Origin: Salinimicrobium flavum
GTDB lineage: Bacteria > Bacteroidota > Bacteroidia > Flavobacteriales > Flavobacteriaceae
Assembly: GCF_042684505.1 (NCBI RefSeq)
Contig: NZ_JBHULT010000006.1
Location: 496,001 to 560,000, forward strand
DNA: 64,000 nucleotides
Direction of reading: 5' to 3'
A program made the position numbers and the translations under genes. Under the pieces are notes generated by a model. It was not told the origin of the DNA. It was given only the letters and a program-made list of their open reading frames with translations, and made no database searches. Numbering within the stretch: the stretch's first letter is position 1; every line of letters starts with the position of its first letter. Below are positions 52,321-60,384 of this stretch, piece by piece.

Positions 52321-53099
52321 TGAGCAAAAGACTCTATTTCCCCCTGCTGCTACTTTCCTTTATATTCTTACAATCCTGCGGAGCCAGAAAAGCCAGAATG
52401 GGAGCCGTTGCTCCCGAAGATGCCGCTGTTGCCTCTGTGGTTGCCAGCCACTACAGCAATGAAGCGAAATTCAATACCCTTCAGGGAAAACTCAACGTAC
52501 GTTATAAAACCGAGGAAAGAGACCAGAGCGTTACCGTTAGCTTCAGGATGAAAAAGGACGATACTATCTGGATGAGCGGACAACTTTTAGGAATTCCGCT
52601 GGCAAAGGTGATGATCACTCCAAATTCGGTTCAATTCTATGAAAAGATCACACGTACTTATTTTGACGGCGACTTTAGCTTGTTAAGTGACCTGTTAGGA
52701 ACTCCCCTCGACTATCAAAAGGTTCAGAACCTTCTGTTAGGGCAAACCATCTATGACCTTAGGGATGAAAGGTATAAACTTTCCGAATCCACCAGGGGTT
52801 ACCAGTTGGAGCCATATGCAGAGAGTTTTTTGAAGAGGTTGTTTTTGCTGGATGCCGGGAACTTCAAAGCTGTAGCCCAGCAAATAGGGGAGGAAAAGAG
52901 CAATAGAAGTGTTACTGTCACCTATCCTGAATATCGGAAAATAGGAAGCCAGGTCCTCCCCGGGCAAATCAATATTCTGGCCAACGAAGGTCCTTCCAAT
53001 ACCAGGATCGATATGGCTTTTAGGTCTGTTGAACTTGACGTGCCGGTTTCTTTTCCTTTTTCAATACCTTCGGGCTATTCAGAAATTTCAATCGAATGA
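52320..53099 (+). CDS. DUF4292 family lipoprotein
   Basis: 259 aa; lipoprotein signal MSKRLYFPLLLLSFIFLQSC (Cys20). The mature region KLNVRYKTEERDQSVTVSFRMKKDDTIWMSGQLLGIPLAKVMIT and later VTVTYPEYRKIGSQVLPGQINI resembles the LolA/LolB-like DUF4292 family of Bacteroidota, probably an outer-membrane lipoprotein-handling or lipid-binding fold. Translationally coupled on both sides. Confidence 0.88.
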   Translation: MSKRLYFPLLLLSFIFLQSCGARKARMGAVAPEDAAVASVVASHYSNEAKFNTLQGKLNVRYKTEERDQSVTVSFRMKKDDTIWMSGQLLGIPLAKVMITPNSVQFYEKITRTYFDGDFSLLSDLLGTPLDYQKVQNLLLGQTIYDLRDERYKLSESTRGYQLEPYAESFLKRLFLLDAGNFKAVAQQIGEEKSNRSVTVTYPEYRKIGSQVLPGQINILANEGPSNTRIDMAFRSVELDVPVSFPFSIPSGYSEISIE

Positions 53100-54319
53100 T
53101 GAGAGTTAATCTTCCAAAACAGCTTCTTTTTATAGTTTTTTTAATGGTAGGTATTCAGGTCTTTTCCCAGGAAGATAAACGGGAAGAGCTGGAACAGCGA
53201 AGGGTTGAACTGCAGCAGGAGATCAAAAGAATTAACTCGCTGCGTACCTCCAACCTTAAACAGGAAAAATCCATTCTTACCGAGGTTGAAGACCTTGACC
53301 GGCAGATCAGGACTACAGAGAACCTCATTAGGGTGACCAACCAACAGGCAAACCTGTTAACGCGGGAGATCAGTACCAACCAGAATAAGATAGGCGAACT
53401 TCGTAAGGAATTGGAAAAGCTGAAGGAGGACTACGGTAAAATGATCAGTAAATCCTATAAAAGCAAATCCCAGCAAAGCAGGATCATGTTCCTTCTTTCC
53501 GCAGAAAATTTCCTGCAGGCGTACAAAAGGCTGCAATACATGAAACAATACGCTAATTACCGCAAGCAACAGGGAGACGAGATCCAGATACGCGCCTTAG
53601 AACTTCAGAAACTAAATGAAAGTCTTGCTGAGCAGAAAAAATCTAAAGACAAACTAATTGCTGAGAACCGGGTAACCCGTGCAGAGTTGGAGAAGAACCG
53701 AAAGTCTCAACAATCACTTATTGCTTCCATTAGAAAAAAAGAAGGTCAGTTTGCTTCTCAACTCAGGCAAAAGCAACAGGAGATCAACTCGATAGACCGG
53801 GAGATAGAAAGGATCATTGCAGCTGCGATCGCAGCCAATAACAAGGAAGAAGGTTCCACTTCCAGGGAGGTTTTCAAATTAACCCCTGAAGCAAAGGCCC
53901 TGGCGGCCAACTTCGCCAGCAACAAAGGAAAGCTGCCCTGGCCGGTAAAGTCGGGGGTGGTTTCCATGCGCTTTGGTAATCAGCCGCATCCGGTAGTGAG
54001 ATCCATCACGGTGAACAGTAATGGCGTGCGTATAGATACAGAAAAGGGTGGAAAAGCAAAAGCTGTTTTTGGCGGTACCGTTAGTGAGGTCCAGGCGGTG
54101 AAAGGTGCCAATAAAGCTGTAATGGTAAGGCATGGGGATTATATTACCATTTATAACAACCTTGATAAGATCTACGTGAGGAAGGGTGATGAGGTAAGTA
54201 TAGGACAGGAACTTGGAGAGATAGCCACAAGCAGTACCTCAGGGAAAACGACCCTCCACTTTCTCCTTTACCAGAACTCCACCAAGCTAAATCCTGAACA
54301 TTGGATCTACCAGATGTAA
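53096..54319 (+). CDS. EnvC-like murein hydrolase activator with degenerate LytM domain
   Basis: 407 aa. Signal peptide (about 1-24), a long coiled coil (about 27-245; SQEDKREELEQRRVELQQEIKR) and a C-terminal M23/LytM domain from about 290. The zinc motifs are broken: the HxxxD position reads SNGVRID and the HxH position reads TTLHFLL, so it is probably not a peptidase but, as E. coli EnvC, an activator of amidases at the septum. An amidase gene is not in the window. Last gene of a three-gene operon. Confidence 0.9.
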   Translation: MMRVNLPKQLLFIVFLMVGIQVFSQEDKREELEQRRVELQQEIKRINSLRTSNLKQEKSILTEVEDLDRQIRTTENLIRVTNQQANLLTREISTNQNKIGELRKELEKLKEDYGKMISKSYKSKSQQSRIMFLLSAENFLQAYKRLQYMKQYANYRKQQGDEIQIRALELQKLNESLAEQKKSKDKLIAENRVTRAELEKNRKSQQSLIASIRKKEGQFASQLRQKQQEINSIDREIERIIAAAIAANNKEEGSTSREVFKLTPEAKALAANFASNKGKLPWPVKSGVVSMRFGNQPHPVVRSITVNSNGVRIDTEKGGKAKAVFGGTVSEVQAVKGANKAVMVRHGDYITIYNNLDKIYVRKGDEVSIGQELGEIATSSTSGKTTLHFLLYQNSTKLNPEHWIYQM

Positions 54320-54357
54320 AGTTTTAATTGTTCGGGAAAACATTAATAAAAAAGTCT

Positions 54358-54368
54358 GGAGTTAAGAG
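54358..54368 (+). repeat. 11-base match to the atp cassette edge
   Basis: GGAGTTAAGAG recurs at 45916-45926, the outer edge of the inserted cassette. The 134-base gap 54320-54453 that holds it has no gene and no clear terminator. Confidence 0.35.
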
Positions 54369-54453
54369 CCAAATCTAAGTGCCAGAACTGAGTCACAAAG
54401 CTAAGTTCCAACAGCCATGCCTGCAGCCTCTCCTTTAAAAATACATTTAAGTC

Positions 54454-54969
54454 TTAGGAATTAACAAACAATGCTTTAAGTTCTGTCGCGTCTCCAGGTT
54501 TCATTTTTCCGGCAAGAACCAGGGCGAGTTGCTTTCTTCTTAGCGCCGCAGCAAAACGCTCTTTTTCGAGGTCAGTTTCCGGTTCAATAGGTGGGATCTT
54601 AACAGGAGTTCCGGTTTCATCTACCGCCACGAAAGTGTAAATAGCTTCATTTGCCTTGCTCCTTGTGCCGCTTTCGCGGTCTTCTACCCACACATCAATA
54701 AAGATCTCCATAGAGGTCTTAAAAGCGCGGGAAACGGCAGCTTCTACGGTCACAACACTTCCCAGGGGAACTGCCTTGTTGAATGCTACGTGGTTGACAG
54801 ATGCGGTGACTACGATCCTGCGGCTGTGGCGCCGGGCAGCAATGCTGGCGGCACGATCCATCCTGGCCAGGAGTTCTCCACCAAAAAGGTTATTTAGGGG
54901 ATTGGTTTCACTGGGTAAGACCAGATCGGTCATAATAGTTCGGGAATCTTCAGGTGTTTTTGCCTGCAT
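54454..54969 (-). CDS. Acyl-CoA thioesterase, hotdog fold
   Basis: 171 aa from the ATG at 54969; the open frame extends six codons to a TTG that lies on the promoter box. Hotdog family (YciA/BACH-type): NNLFGGELLARMDRAASIAARRHS near residue 27 contains the catalytic-site residues, then VVTASVNHVAFNKAVPLGSVVTVEA. It hydrolyses acyl-CoA thioesters, probably of medium to long chain. Single gene. Confidence 0.9.
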   Translation of the reverse strand: MQAKTPEDSRTIMTDLVLPSETNPLNNLFGGELLARMDRAASIAARRHSRRIVVTASVNHVAFNKAVPLGSVVTVEAAVSRAFKTSMEIFIDVWVEDRESGTRSKANEAIYTFVAVDETGTPVKIPPIEPETDLEKERFAAALRRKQLALVLAGKMKPGDATELKALFVNS

Positions 54970-54984
54970 GGAATGAATTTTCGG

Positions 54985-54992
54985 CAAAGGTA
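54985..54992 (-). promoter_or_regulatory. Candidate -7 promoter box for the thioesterase
   Basis: TACCTTTG on the minus strand, 15 bases before the ATG at 54969. Confidence 0.45.
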
Positions 54993-55142
54993 AGCTGCTT
55001 AGTATTAAAAAAGGCTTAAGAGCTTATTAAAAAATATGCTGTGAACAGTGATCAGAAGGCAGGACTGAGTCTTCAGTCATCAGGGAAGTATTATTTCTTT
55101 AAGGCAGAAAAAACACGGAAGATTATATTTTATCTAAGAATT

Positions 55143-55158
55143 GGAATTCGGAATTCGG
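55143..55158. repeat. Tandem GGAATTC heptamer repeat
   Basis: GGAATTC twice in direct tandem plus GG, within the 219-base gap 54970-55188. The same gap holds a short palindrome GACTGA-GTCT-TCAGTC (about 55065-55080). No gene is visible. The seven-base period again resembles the cassette arrays. Confidence 0.45.
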
Positions 55159-55188
55159 TGCCGGGAATTTCTTTTACTGCTTACTGAT

Positions 55189-56121
55189 CTACAGTTCTTC
55201 CACCAATAACCACGCACCGGGATTGGTCTTTTTCACCCTGTACAACTCATTAATTGCATCTCTGCGAGACTCATGACTACTGGAAAGTACCTGGTGTAAT
55301 CCAAAGCGGTTAGCACCAATTTGTCTGGCTTTAAAGCCCTCTGCCTTAAGTTCTTCTACTGCTTTGGCGGCGTTTTCTTCTTCCCTGAAAGCTCCGGCGA
55401 CAATATGATAATTTCCGGTTTGCTTAGCAACGTTTAAGGTAACGGCGGGAAGAGGATTGGTAATAACGAAAGTGGCCTGTTGTATCTGACTTTCAAGCTG
55501 GGTTGCGGCTTTTTGCTGTTCCGCAATATTGTGTTCGTCAATTTGATTGCTATACAGGTTGAAACCTGCGGCACCACTTAACCCTAATGCTAAGATCCCT
55601 ACGGCGGCATACTTTATCCAATTGGAACCTGATCTTCTTTCAGGAGTAAAGGCTACCGGTGCTTTTTCTTCCAAAGCGACCGCCTGTTTCTTATAAGTTT
55701 CCCGGAGGATCTCTGCAGAGGTGAAGTTACTTAAACCAAAAGCTTCTTTAAGAAAATTTGTTTCTGTGGCAGGTTCAAATTGCAGTTTTTCATCTTTGGT
55801 AAGTGTGAATGCACCAATCTTCTCGAAAGTGATCATCCTGTTGTTTTCAAGAACAGAGTTGAGTTCCTGAACAAAGGAATCCATTTTTTGAACTGCTGTG
55901 GTGTACGGGATATTCTCCACCTCCCTGATGTAATTAGCCAAAAGACCATCGTTCTTAACCAATTGACGGTTAAAGGAGATCGTCTTCTTTGGAGGATAAA
56001 ACTCGTTGGTGGTGGAATCAATATGGGCCGAATGCTGTTGCGTAATGAAGGCCCCGAAGCCCGGAAGAATCACACATTCATACCGGTACAAAAGATCGTG
56101 GATATAATTTTCTACTGCCAT
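55189..56121 (-). CDS. HU-CCDC81-like/SPOR domain membrane protein
   Basis: 310 aa. The N-terminal approximately 130 residues (ENYIHDLLYRYECVILPGFGAFITQ and later MITFEKIGAFTL) resemble the two HU-like CCDC81-type domains of Bacteroidota. One membrane helix (about 170-189), a short coiled linker and a C-terminal SPOR peptidoglycan-binding domain (about 236-308: YHIVAGAFREEENAAKAVEEL). The N-domains lie in the cytoplasm and SPOR binds septal denuded glycan in the periplasm. A TACATTTG box is 5 bases from the ATG, suggesting a leaderless message. Confidence 0.85.
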   Translation of the reverse strand: MAVENYIHDLLYRYECVILPGFGAFITQQHSAHIDSTTNEFYPPKKTISFNRQLVKNDGLLANYIREVENIPYTTAVQKMDSFVQELNSVLENNRMITFEKIGAFTLTKDEKLQFEPATETNFLKEAFGLSNFTSAEILRETYKKQAVALEEKAPVAFTPERRSGSNWIKYAAVGILALGLSGAAGFNLYSNQIDEHNIAEQQKAATQLESQIQQATFVITNPLPAVTLNVAKQTGNYHIVAGAFREEENAAKAVEELKAEGFKARQIGANRFGLHQVLSSSHESRRDAINELYRVKKTNPGAWLLVEEL

Positions 56122-56126
56122 GTTAA

Positions 56127-56134
56127 CAAATGTA
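56127..56134 (-). promoter_or_regulatory. Candidate -7 promoter box abutting the HU/SPOR gene
   Basis: TACATTTG on the minus strand, 5 bases from the ATG at 56121. Confidence 0.45.
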
Positions 56135-56206
56135 AAACATTTTAATTTCAGAAAAAATACTGAGGATCGATTTTATTAACAAATTTTTCTATTAATTTTC
56201 TGACCT

Positions 56207-56214
56207 TAATTTTG
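56207..56214 (+). promoter_or_regulatory. Candidate -7 promoter box abutting dprA
   Basis: TAATTTTG, an exact TAnnTTTG match, only 2 bases before the ATG at 56217. Confidence 0.45.
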
Positions 56215-56216
56215 CT

Positions 56217-57317
56217 ATGTATCCATCTGATTTACAATTTATTCTGGCTCTTCAACATGTGCCCAATCTGGGAGATGCTACGGCGAAAAAACTCATTCGT
56301 CATGCGGGTTCCCCTGAAGCTGTTTTTAAGGAGAAAATAGCTACTCTGCTCAAAATTGATGGAATTGGGAATTCAAAGATATCAGAACTTCACGACCCGG
56401 AGCATTTAAGAGCTGCTGAAAAAGAATTGGAATTTATCAACTCAACGGGAATTAAACCTCTTTATTTTTTAGACAAGGATTATCCTGAAAGATTGAAACA
56501 TTGTTTTGACGGCCCACTTCTTCTTTTCCAAAAAGGAAATATTGACCTCAAAAATAAAAAGGTCATTAGTATCGTAGGTACCCGTAAAGCAACAAATCAT
56601 GGGATAGCGTTTTGTGAAGAGCTTGTGGCCGAACTAAGCCCGTTAAACCCTGTGATCATCTCCGGATTTGCTTATGGTATTGATATCTGTGCCCAGAAAG
56701 CAGCGGTTAATCATAAACTTCAAACCATAGGATGCCTGGCACACGGACTTAACCAGATCTATCCCAGGGTGCATTCAAAATATGTAAAGAGCGTTGAAGA
56801 AAATGGAGGCTTTTACACTGATTTCTGGAGTACAGATGCCTTTGATCGTAACAATTTCCTTAAAAGGAACCGTATCATTGCCGGCCTCAGTGAGGCTACC
56901 ATTGTTATTGAAAGTGCCGAAAAAGGTGGTTCCCTGGTCACGGCAGATATTGCCAATTCCTATAATCGCGAAGTTTTTGCAGTTCCCGGCAGACCATTAG
57001 ACAGTCAAAGCAAGGGATGTAATATGCTTATCAAATCTCAGCAAGCCCATGTGCTTACGGGAGCTGCCGATATTATTTATATGCTTAACTGGCAGCTGGA
57101 AGAAAAAATGAAACCGGTCCAGAAACAACTTTTTGTAGAGCTTGAAGAAGAGGAGAAAAAGCTTTATGGATTTCTTAAAGAGAACGGCAAGGAACAACTT
57201 GACCTGATCGCTCTCAACTGTAGCATTCCTACCTTCAAAGCTGCCACCCTTTTACTCAACATGGAATTAAAGGGAGTGGTGAGGCCACTCCCCGGTAAAC
57301 TGTTCGAGGTGGTTTAA
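56217..57317 (+). CDS. dprA: DNA processing protein DprA
   Basis: Loads RecA onto incoming single-stranded DNA in transformation. 366 aa: N-terminal helical (SAM/HhH-like) domain, DprA Rossmann-type core from about 95 with SIVGTRKATNHG, SGFAYGIDICAQKAA and FLKRNRIIAGLSEATIV, and a C-terminal winged-helix domain (about 305-366). The presence of dprA does not by itself show competence; no other competence gene is in the window. The stop shares a TTAA palindrome with trpS. Confidence 0.95.
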   Translation: MYPSDLQFILALQHVPNLGDATAKKLIRHAGSPEAVFKEKIATLLKIDGIGNSKISELHDPEHLRAAEKELEFINSTGIKPLYFLDKDYPERLKHCFDGPLLLFQKGNIDLKNKKVISIVGTRKATNHGIAFCEELVAELSPLNPVIISGFAYGIDICAQKAAVNHKLQTIGCLAHGLNQIYPRVHSKYVKSVEENGGFYTDFWSTDAFDRNNFLKRNRIIAGLSEATIVIESAEKGGSLVTADIANSYNREVFAVPGRPLDSQSKGCNMLIKSQQAHVLTGAADIIYMLNWQLEEKMKPVQKQLFVELEEEEKKLYGFLKENGKEQLDLIALNCSIPTFKAATLLLNMELKGVVRPLPGKLFEVV

Positions 57318-58282
57318 TAACCTAATTTTTCACGGACCCTGGCAAGCACATCATCTGCTGTTTTATGTGCTTTTCGGGCACCTATTGACAGGGCTTCTTC
57401 GATCTTTTGTGGATTCTGCATATAGAAATCATAAAGCTCCCTTTCCTTTTTAAAACGTTGGGTCATCAATTCATACAAAGCCTGTTTCGCGTGCCCGTAT
57501 CCATAATTGCCACCCTCATAATTCTTGCGCATTTCGGTAACCTGTTCTTTGGAAGCCATGAGCTTAAAAATGTTGAAAACATTACAGCTATCAGGATCTT
57601 TGGGTTCTTCCATTGGTGTGCTGTCTGTCTGGATTCCCATGATCTCCTTGCGCAGCTTTTTATCTGGCTGAAAAATGTTGATGATGTTGCCTTTTGATTT
57701 ACTCATTTTTGCACCATCTGTTCCCGGAACGTACATTGTCTCTTCTGAAACTCCGGCTTCGGGGACTACAAATGTTTCGCCCATCTTTGTGTGGAACCTT
57801 GAAGCCACATCCCGGGTCATTTCAATATGCTGTAACTGGTCTTTCCCTACCGGAACTATTTCTGCATCATATAAGAGAATATCAGCAGCCATTAACATAG
57901 GGTAAGAGAATAAGCCCGAATTCACATCTTCCAGCCTGTCTGCCTTGTCCTTAAATGAGTGTGCAAGGGTAAGTCTTTGATACGGAAAGAAACAGCTGAG
58001 GTACCAGCTTAATTCGGTCACCTGCGGGATATCACTTTGACGATAAAAAACAGATTTTTCAATATCGAGCCCAAAGGCTAGCCAGGTTGCTGCCGTAGAA
58101 AGAGTATTCTCTTTCATCAATGCGGCATCCTTGATCTGGGTTAGCGTATGAAGGTTGGCGATGAAAAGAAAAGATTCATTTTCAGGGTTGTTGGCCATTT
58201 CTATAGCCGGAATGATAGCTCCTAATATATTACCCAGGTGAGGGGTTCCTGTGCTTTGAATTCCTGTAAGTACTCTGGACAT
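57314..58282 (-). CDS. trpS: Tryptophan--tRNA ligase
   Basis: 322 aa class I synthetase, normal for the short bacterial form. HIGH equivalent TPHLGN at residues 13-18, and KMSKSKGN at 192-199. The motif GKDQLQHIEMTRDVASRF in between is typical of TrpRS. Overlaps the dprA stop by 4 bases. A TATCTTTG box lies 20 bases upstream on the minus strand (58303-58310). Confidence 0.97.
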   Translation of the reverse strand: MSRVLTGIQSTGTPHLGNILGAIIPAIEMANNPENESFLFIANLHTLTQIKDAALMKENTLSTAATWLAFGLDIEKSVFYRQSDIPQVTELSWYLSCFFPYQRLTLAHSFKDKADRLEDVNSGLFSYPMLMAADILLYDAEIVPVGKDQLQHIEMTRDVASRFHTKMGETFVVPEAGVSEETMYVPGTDGAKMSKSKGNIINIFQPDKKLRKEIMGIQTDSTPMEEPKDPDSCNVFNIFKLMASKEQVTEMRKNYEGGNYGYGHAKQALYELMTQRFKKERELYDFYMQNPQKIEEALSIGARKAHKTADDVLARVREKLGY

Positions 58283-58302
58283 CTGCTTTTTCTAATTTTC
58301 CA

Positions 58303-58310
58303 CAAAGATA
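58303..58310 (-). promoter_or_regulatory. Candidate -7 promoter box for trpS
   Basis: TATCTTTG on the minus strand, 20 bases before the start codon. Confidence 0.5.
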
Positions 58311-58343
58311 TCTTTTTAACGGAAATCCTTCAATTCAATTACC

Positions 58344-58351
58344 TATTTTTG
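58344..58351 (+). promoter_or_regulatory. Candidate -7 promoter box abutting plsC
   Basis: TATTTTTG, an exact match, 5 bases before the ATG at 58357; another leaderless candidate. Confidence 0.45.
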
Positions 58352-58356
58352 AACCT

Positions 58357-59097
58357 ATGCAAATCCTCCGGTCTTTCCTGATTGCTGTTTGGCGAGTTTG
58401 GTTCTATATCTTAATGACCATTCCCATCATCATTTTTTTTCCGTTGTTACTACTGTTTACCTCCCGCACCAAATTCTATCCGCAATTCTTTATCCTGGCC
58501 CGCTGGTGGGCATGGTTCATATTGGTGGGAATGGGATTTTTTCCGAAGATAAAAAAAGAACAAAGACTCGAAAAAGGGAAAAGTTATATGTTGGTAGCCA
58601 ATCACACCTCCATGACAGATATTATGCTCATGCTGGCCGTCGTTAAAAACCCCTTCGTGTTCGTGGGGAAAAAAGAATTGGTCAAAATCCCCCTTTTTGG
58701 CTATTTCTACAAACGCACCTGTATTCTGGTAGACCGCGAAAACCAGCGGAGTCGGAAAGAGGTCTTTGACAGTGCCCAGCGAAGGCTGAATAATGGTACC
58801 AGTATCTGCATTTTCCCTGAAGGTGGGGTGCCCGATGATGTTGACATGATCCTTGACACTTTTAAGGACGGTGCTTTTAGACTGGCCATTGACCACCAGA
58901 TTCCCGTAGTCCCCATTGTTTTTTACGACAACAAAAAGCGGTTTCCCTATATCTTTTCAAAAGGTGGTCCGGGAAGAATGAGGGTAAAGTTTAAAAAATT
59001 CCTTTGTACAAAGGGAAAGTCCCAGGATGACAAAAAATTTCTGAGAGAGGAAACGCGGGAGGTATTCTTAAAAGAACTTCAGGAAGAAAATTTCTAG
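58357..59097 (+). CDS. plsC: 1-acyl-sn-glycerol-3-phosphate acyltransferase
   Basis: Makes phosphatidic acid from lysophosphatidic acid at the membrane. 246 aa. An N-terminal pair of hydrophobic segments (about 6-32 and 44-62) precedes the acyltransferase motif NHTSMTD (about 86-92; HxxxxD), then the FPEGG motif near 150 and VPIVFY near 185. Its stop (CTAG) is shared antiparallel with the barrel protein gene. Confidence 0.92.
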   Translation: MQILRSFLIAVWRVWFYILMTIPIIIFFPLLLLFTSRTKFYPQFFILARWWAWFILVGMGFFPKIKKEQRLEKGKSYMLVANHTSMTDIMLMLAVVKNPFVFVGKKELVKIPLFGYFYKRTCILVDRENQRSRKEVFDSAQRRLNNGTSICIFPEGGVPDDVDMILDTFKDGAFRLAIDHQIPVVPIVFYDNKKRFPYIFSKGGPGRMRVKFKKFLCTKGKSQDDKKFLREETREVFLKELQEENF

Positions 59098-60383
59098 AAC
59101 TTAAAGCTGAAGCCTGAATAAATTCCGAAGTAATAAGGTTGAGAATCAGATGAAGCCGAATTGAAAGTGTTGATCTGGTATTTCAACATAGGTTCCAGGT
59201 TAAGCTTGAACTTCTCAGACAAATTATAATCCAGCCCCAAACCAATATTGGTACTGAAGCTGATGTCGTTGAGATTGTTGGCCTTTCCTGTTGCCGAGAG
59301 TTCACCGCTGTCGAGGGAAACTTTGTTTTCATCCAGGAATAATGTACTGGCACCCCCTATGATATTAAGTTCAAAACGCTTGTCAATGACATTATACATC
59401 ATCTCTACAGGCACCTCAATAAATCCCATTTTTTGATTCAACAGTCCCCCATTAAGGCTTTCTGCCGCCGTTTTATTAGTGCTGGGTGCAGGTTGTGCTG
59501 GGGTTCCTATCGCGACAGGTTGGGTTACCATCATTTCTCCACCTTTTTCATTAAGGGTCACTGCACTAATGGCCATTGGACCCACTACAGCATTGTATTG
59601 GATTCCACGGGTATTATAGCTCATATTGACCTTGTTCACCCCAGATCTTATCTTGATTTTATCTGAGATCGAGTAGGCGATATTAATCCCATAAGAATAA
59701 GATACTTCCCCCTCACTGCTGTAATTATTGAAACGCGGATCGATAAAATTCCCTTTTCCAAAGTTTCCATAGTAGATAGGGGCGGCATGAGTGGAGATCT
59801 CAAATGTGTTTTTCGGCAAAGAACTTACGACCTCTTCTTCTGCTTCCTTTAGAAGCTCCTCAATTATTGACGGATCTTTAATAAGGAGGGATTTCTCTTT
59901 TTCCGGCTTTTCTCCTGTTTCTGTTGTGGCGACCTCATTATCCTTTACAGAAATAGCTTGTTTGGCCGAAGGGGTATTGAGGGACACGACCTGCTCCTCT
60001 GTTTTTCCAGCAGTGATTTTTTCTCGTGTTGTTTCTACGGTAGCTTTTTCATCCTGTTCATCTGCCCCTTCTCCAAAATCAAAGAAATTGTTTGCCAGTG
60101 GAAACCTGAACCCATTCTCGTTCCCTGTATTTTCCTCGACCTCTTCACTGGCTACAATAGGGGTGGATTGAAAGGGTAAGATCCATTGGCTTATCATAAG
60201 AAGTATGGAAAGTACGGCTGCAACCCCGGCGATTCTTGACCATAATGGAAGTACTATTGGTTTTCTTCTTTCCTGCTCCTGCAGTTTGGCAGAAATCGAT
60301 CTCCAGACTGCTTCATTGGGAGTTGCCTCAAAATCCCGGAATTTCTCCTGGTACAATCTGTCTATGTGCTTCTTCTCTTTCAT
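59094..60383 (-). CDS. Single-helix inner-membrane protein with C-terminal outer-membrane beta-barrel-like domain, coupled to an ECF sigma factor
   Basis: 429 aa. No N-terminal signal peptide; residues 1-48 are hydrophilic and start like anti-sigma-type proteins (HIDRLYQEKFRDFEATPNEAVWRSI). One membrane helix follows (about 50-70), then an acidic low-complexity linker (about 72-190) and a beta-strand-rich region to the end (SYGINIAYSISDKIKIRSGVN; final residues YSGFSFKF with terminal aromatic). It starts one base after the sigma-factor stop, so both are translated together. It could be an anti-sigma factor, a barrel, or both. Confidence 0.8.
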   Translation of the reverse strand: MKEKKHIDRLYQEKFRDFEATPNEAVWRSISAKLQEQERRKPIVLPLWSRIAGVAAVLSILLMISQWILPFQSTPIVASEEVEENTGNENGFRFPLANNFFDFGEGADEQDEKATVETTREKITAGKTEEQVVSLNTPSAKQAISVKDNEVATTETGEKPEKEKSLLIKDPSIIEELLKEAEEEVVSSLPKNTFEISTHAAPIYYGNFGKGNFIDPRFNNYSSEGEVSYSYGINIAYSISDKIKIRSGVNKVNMSYNTRGIQYNAVVGPMAISAVTLNEKGGEMMVTQPVAIGTPAQPAPSTNKTAAESLNGGLLNQKMGFIEVPVEMMYNVIDKRFELNIIGGASTLFLDENKVSLDSGELSATGKANNLNDISFSTNIGLGLDYNLSEKFKLNLEPMLKYQINTFNSASSDSQPYYFGIYSGFSFKF

Positions 60384-60384
60384 T

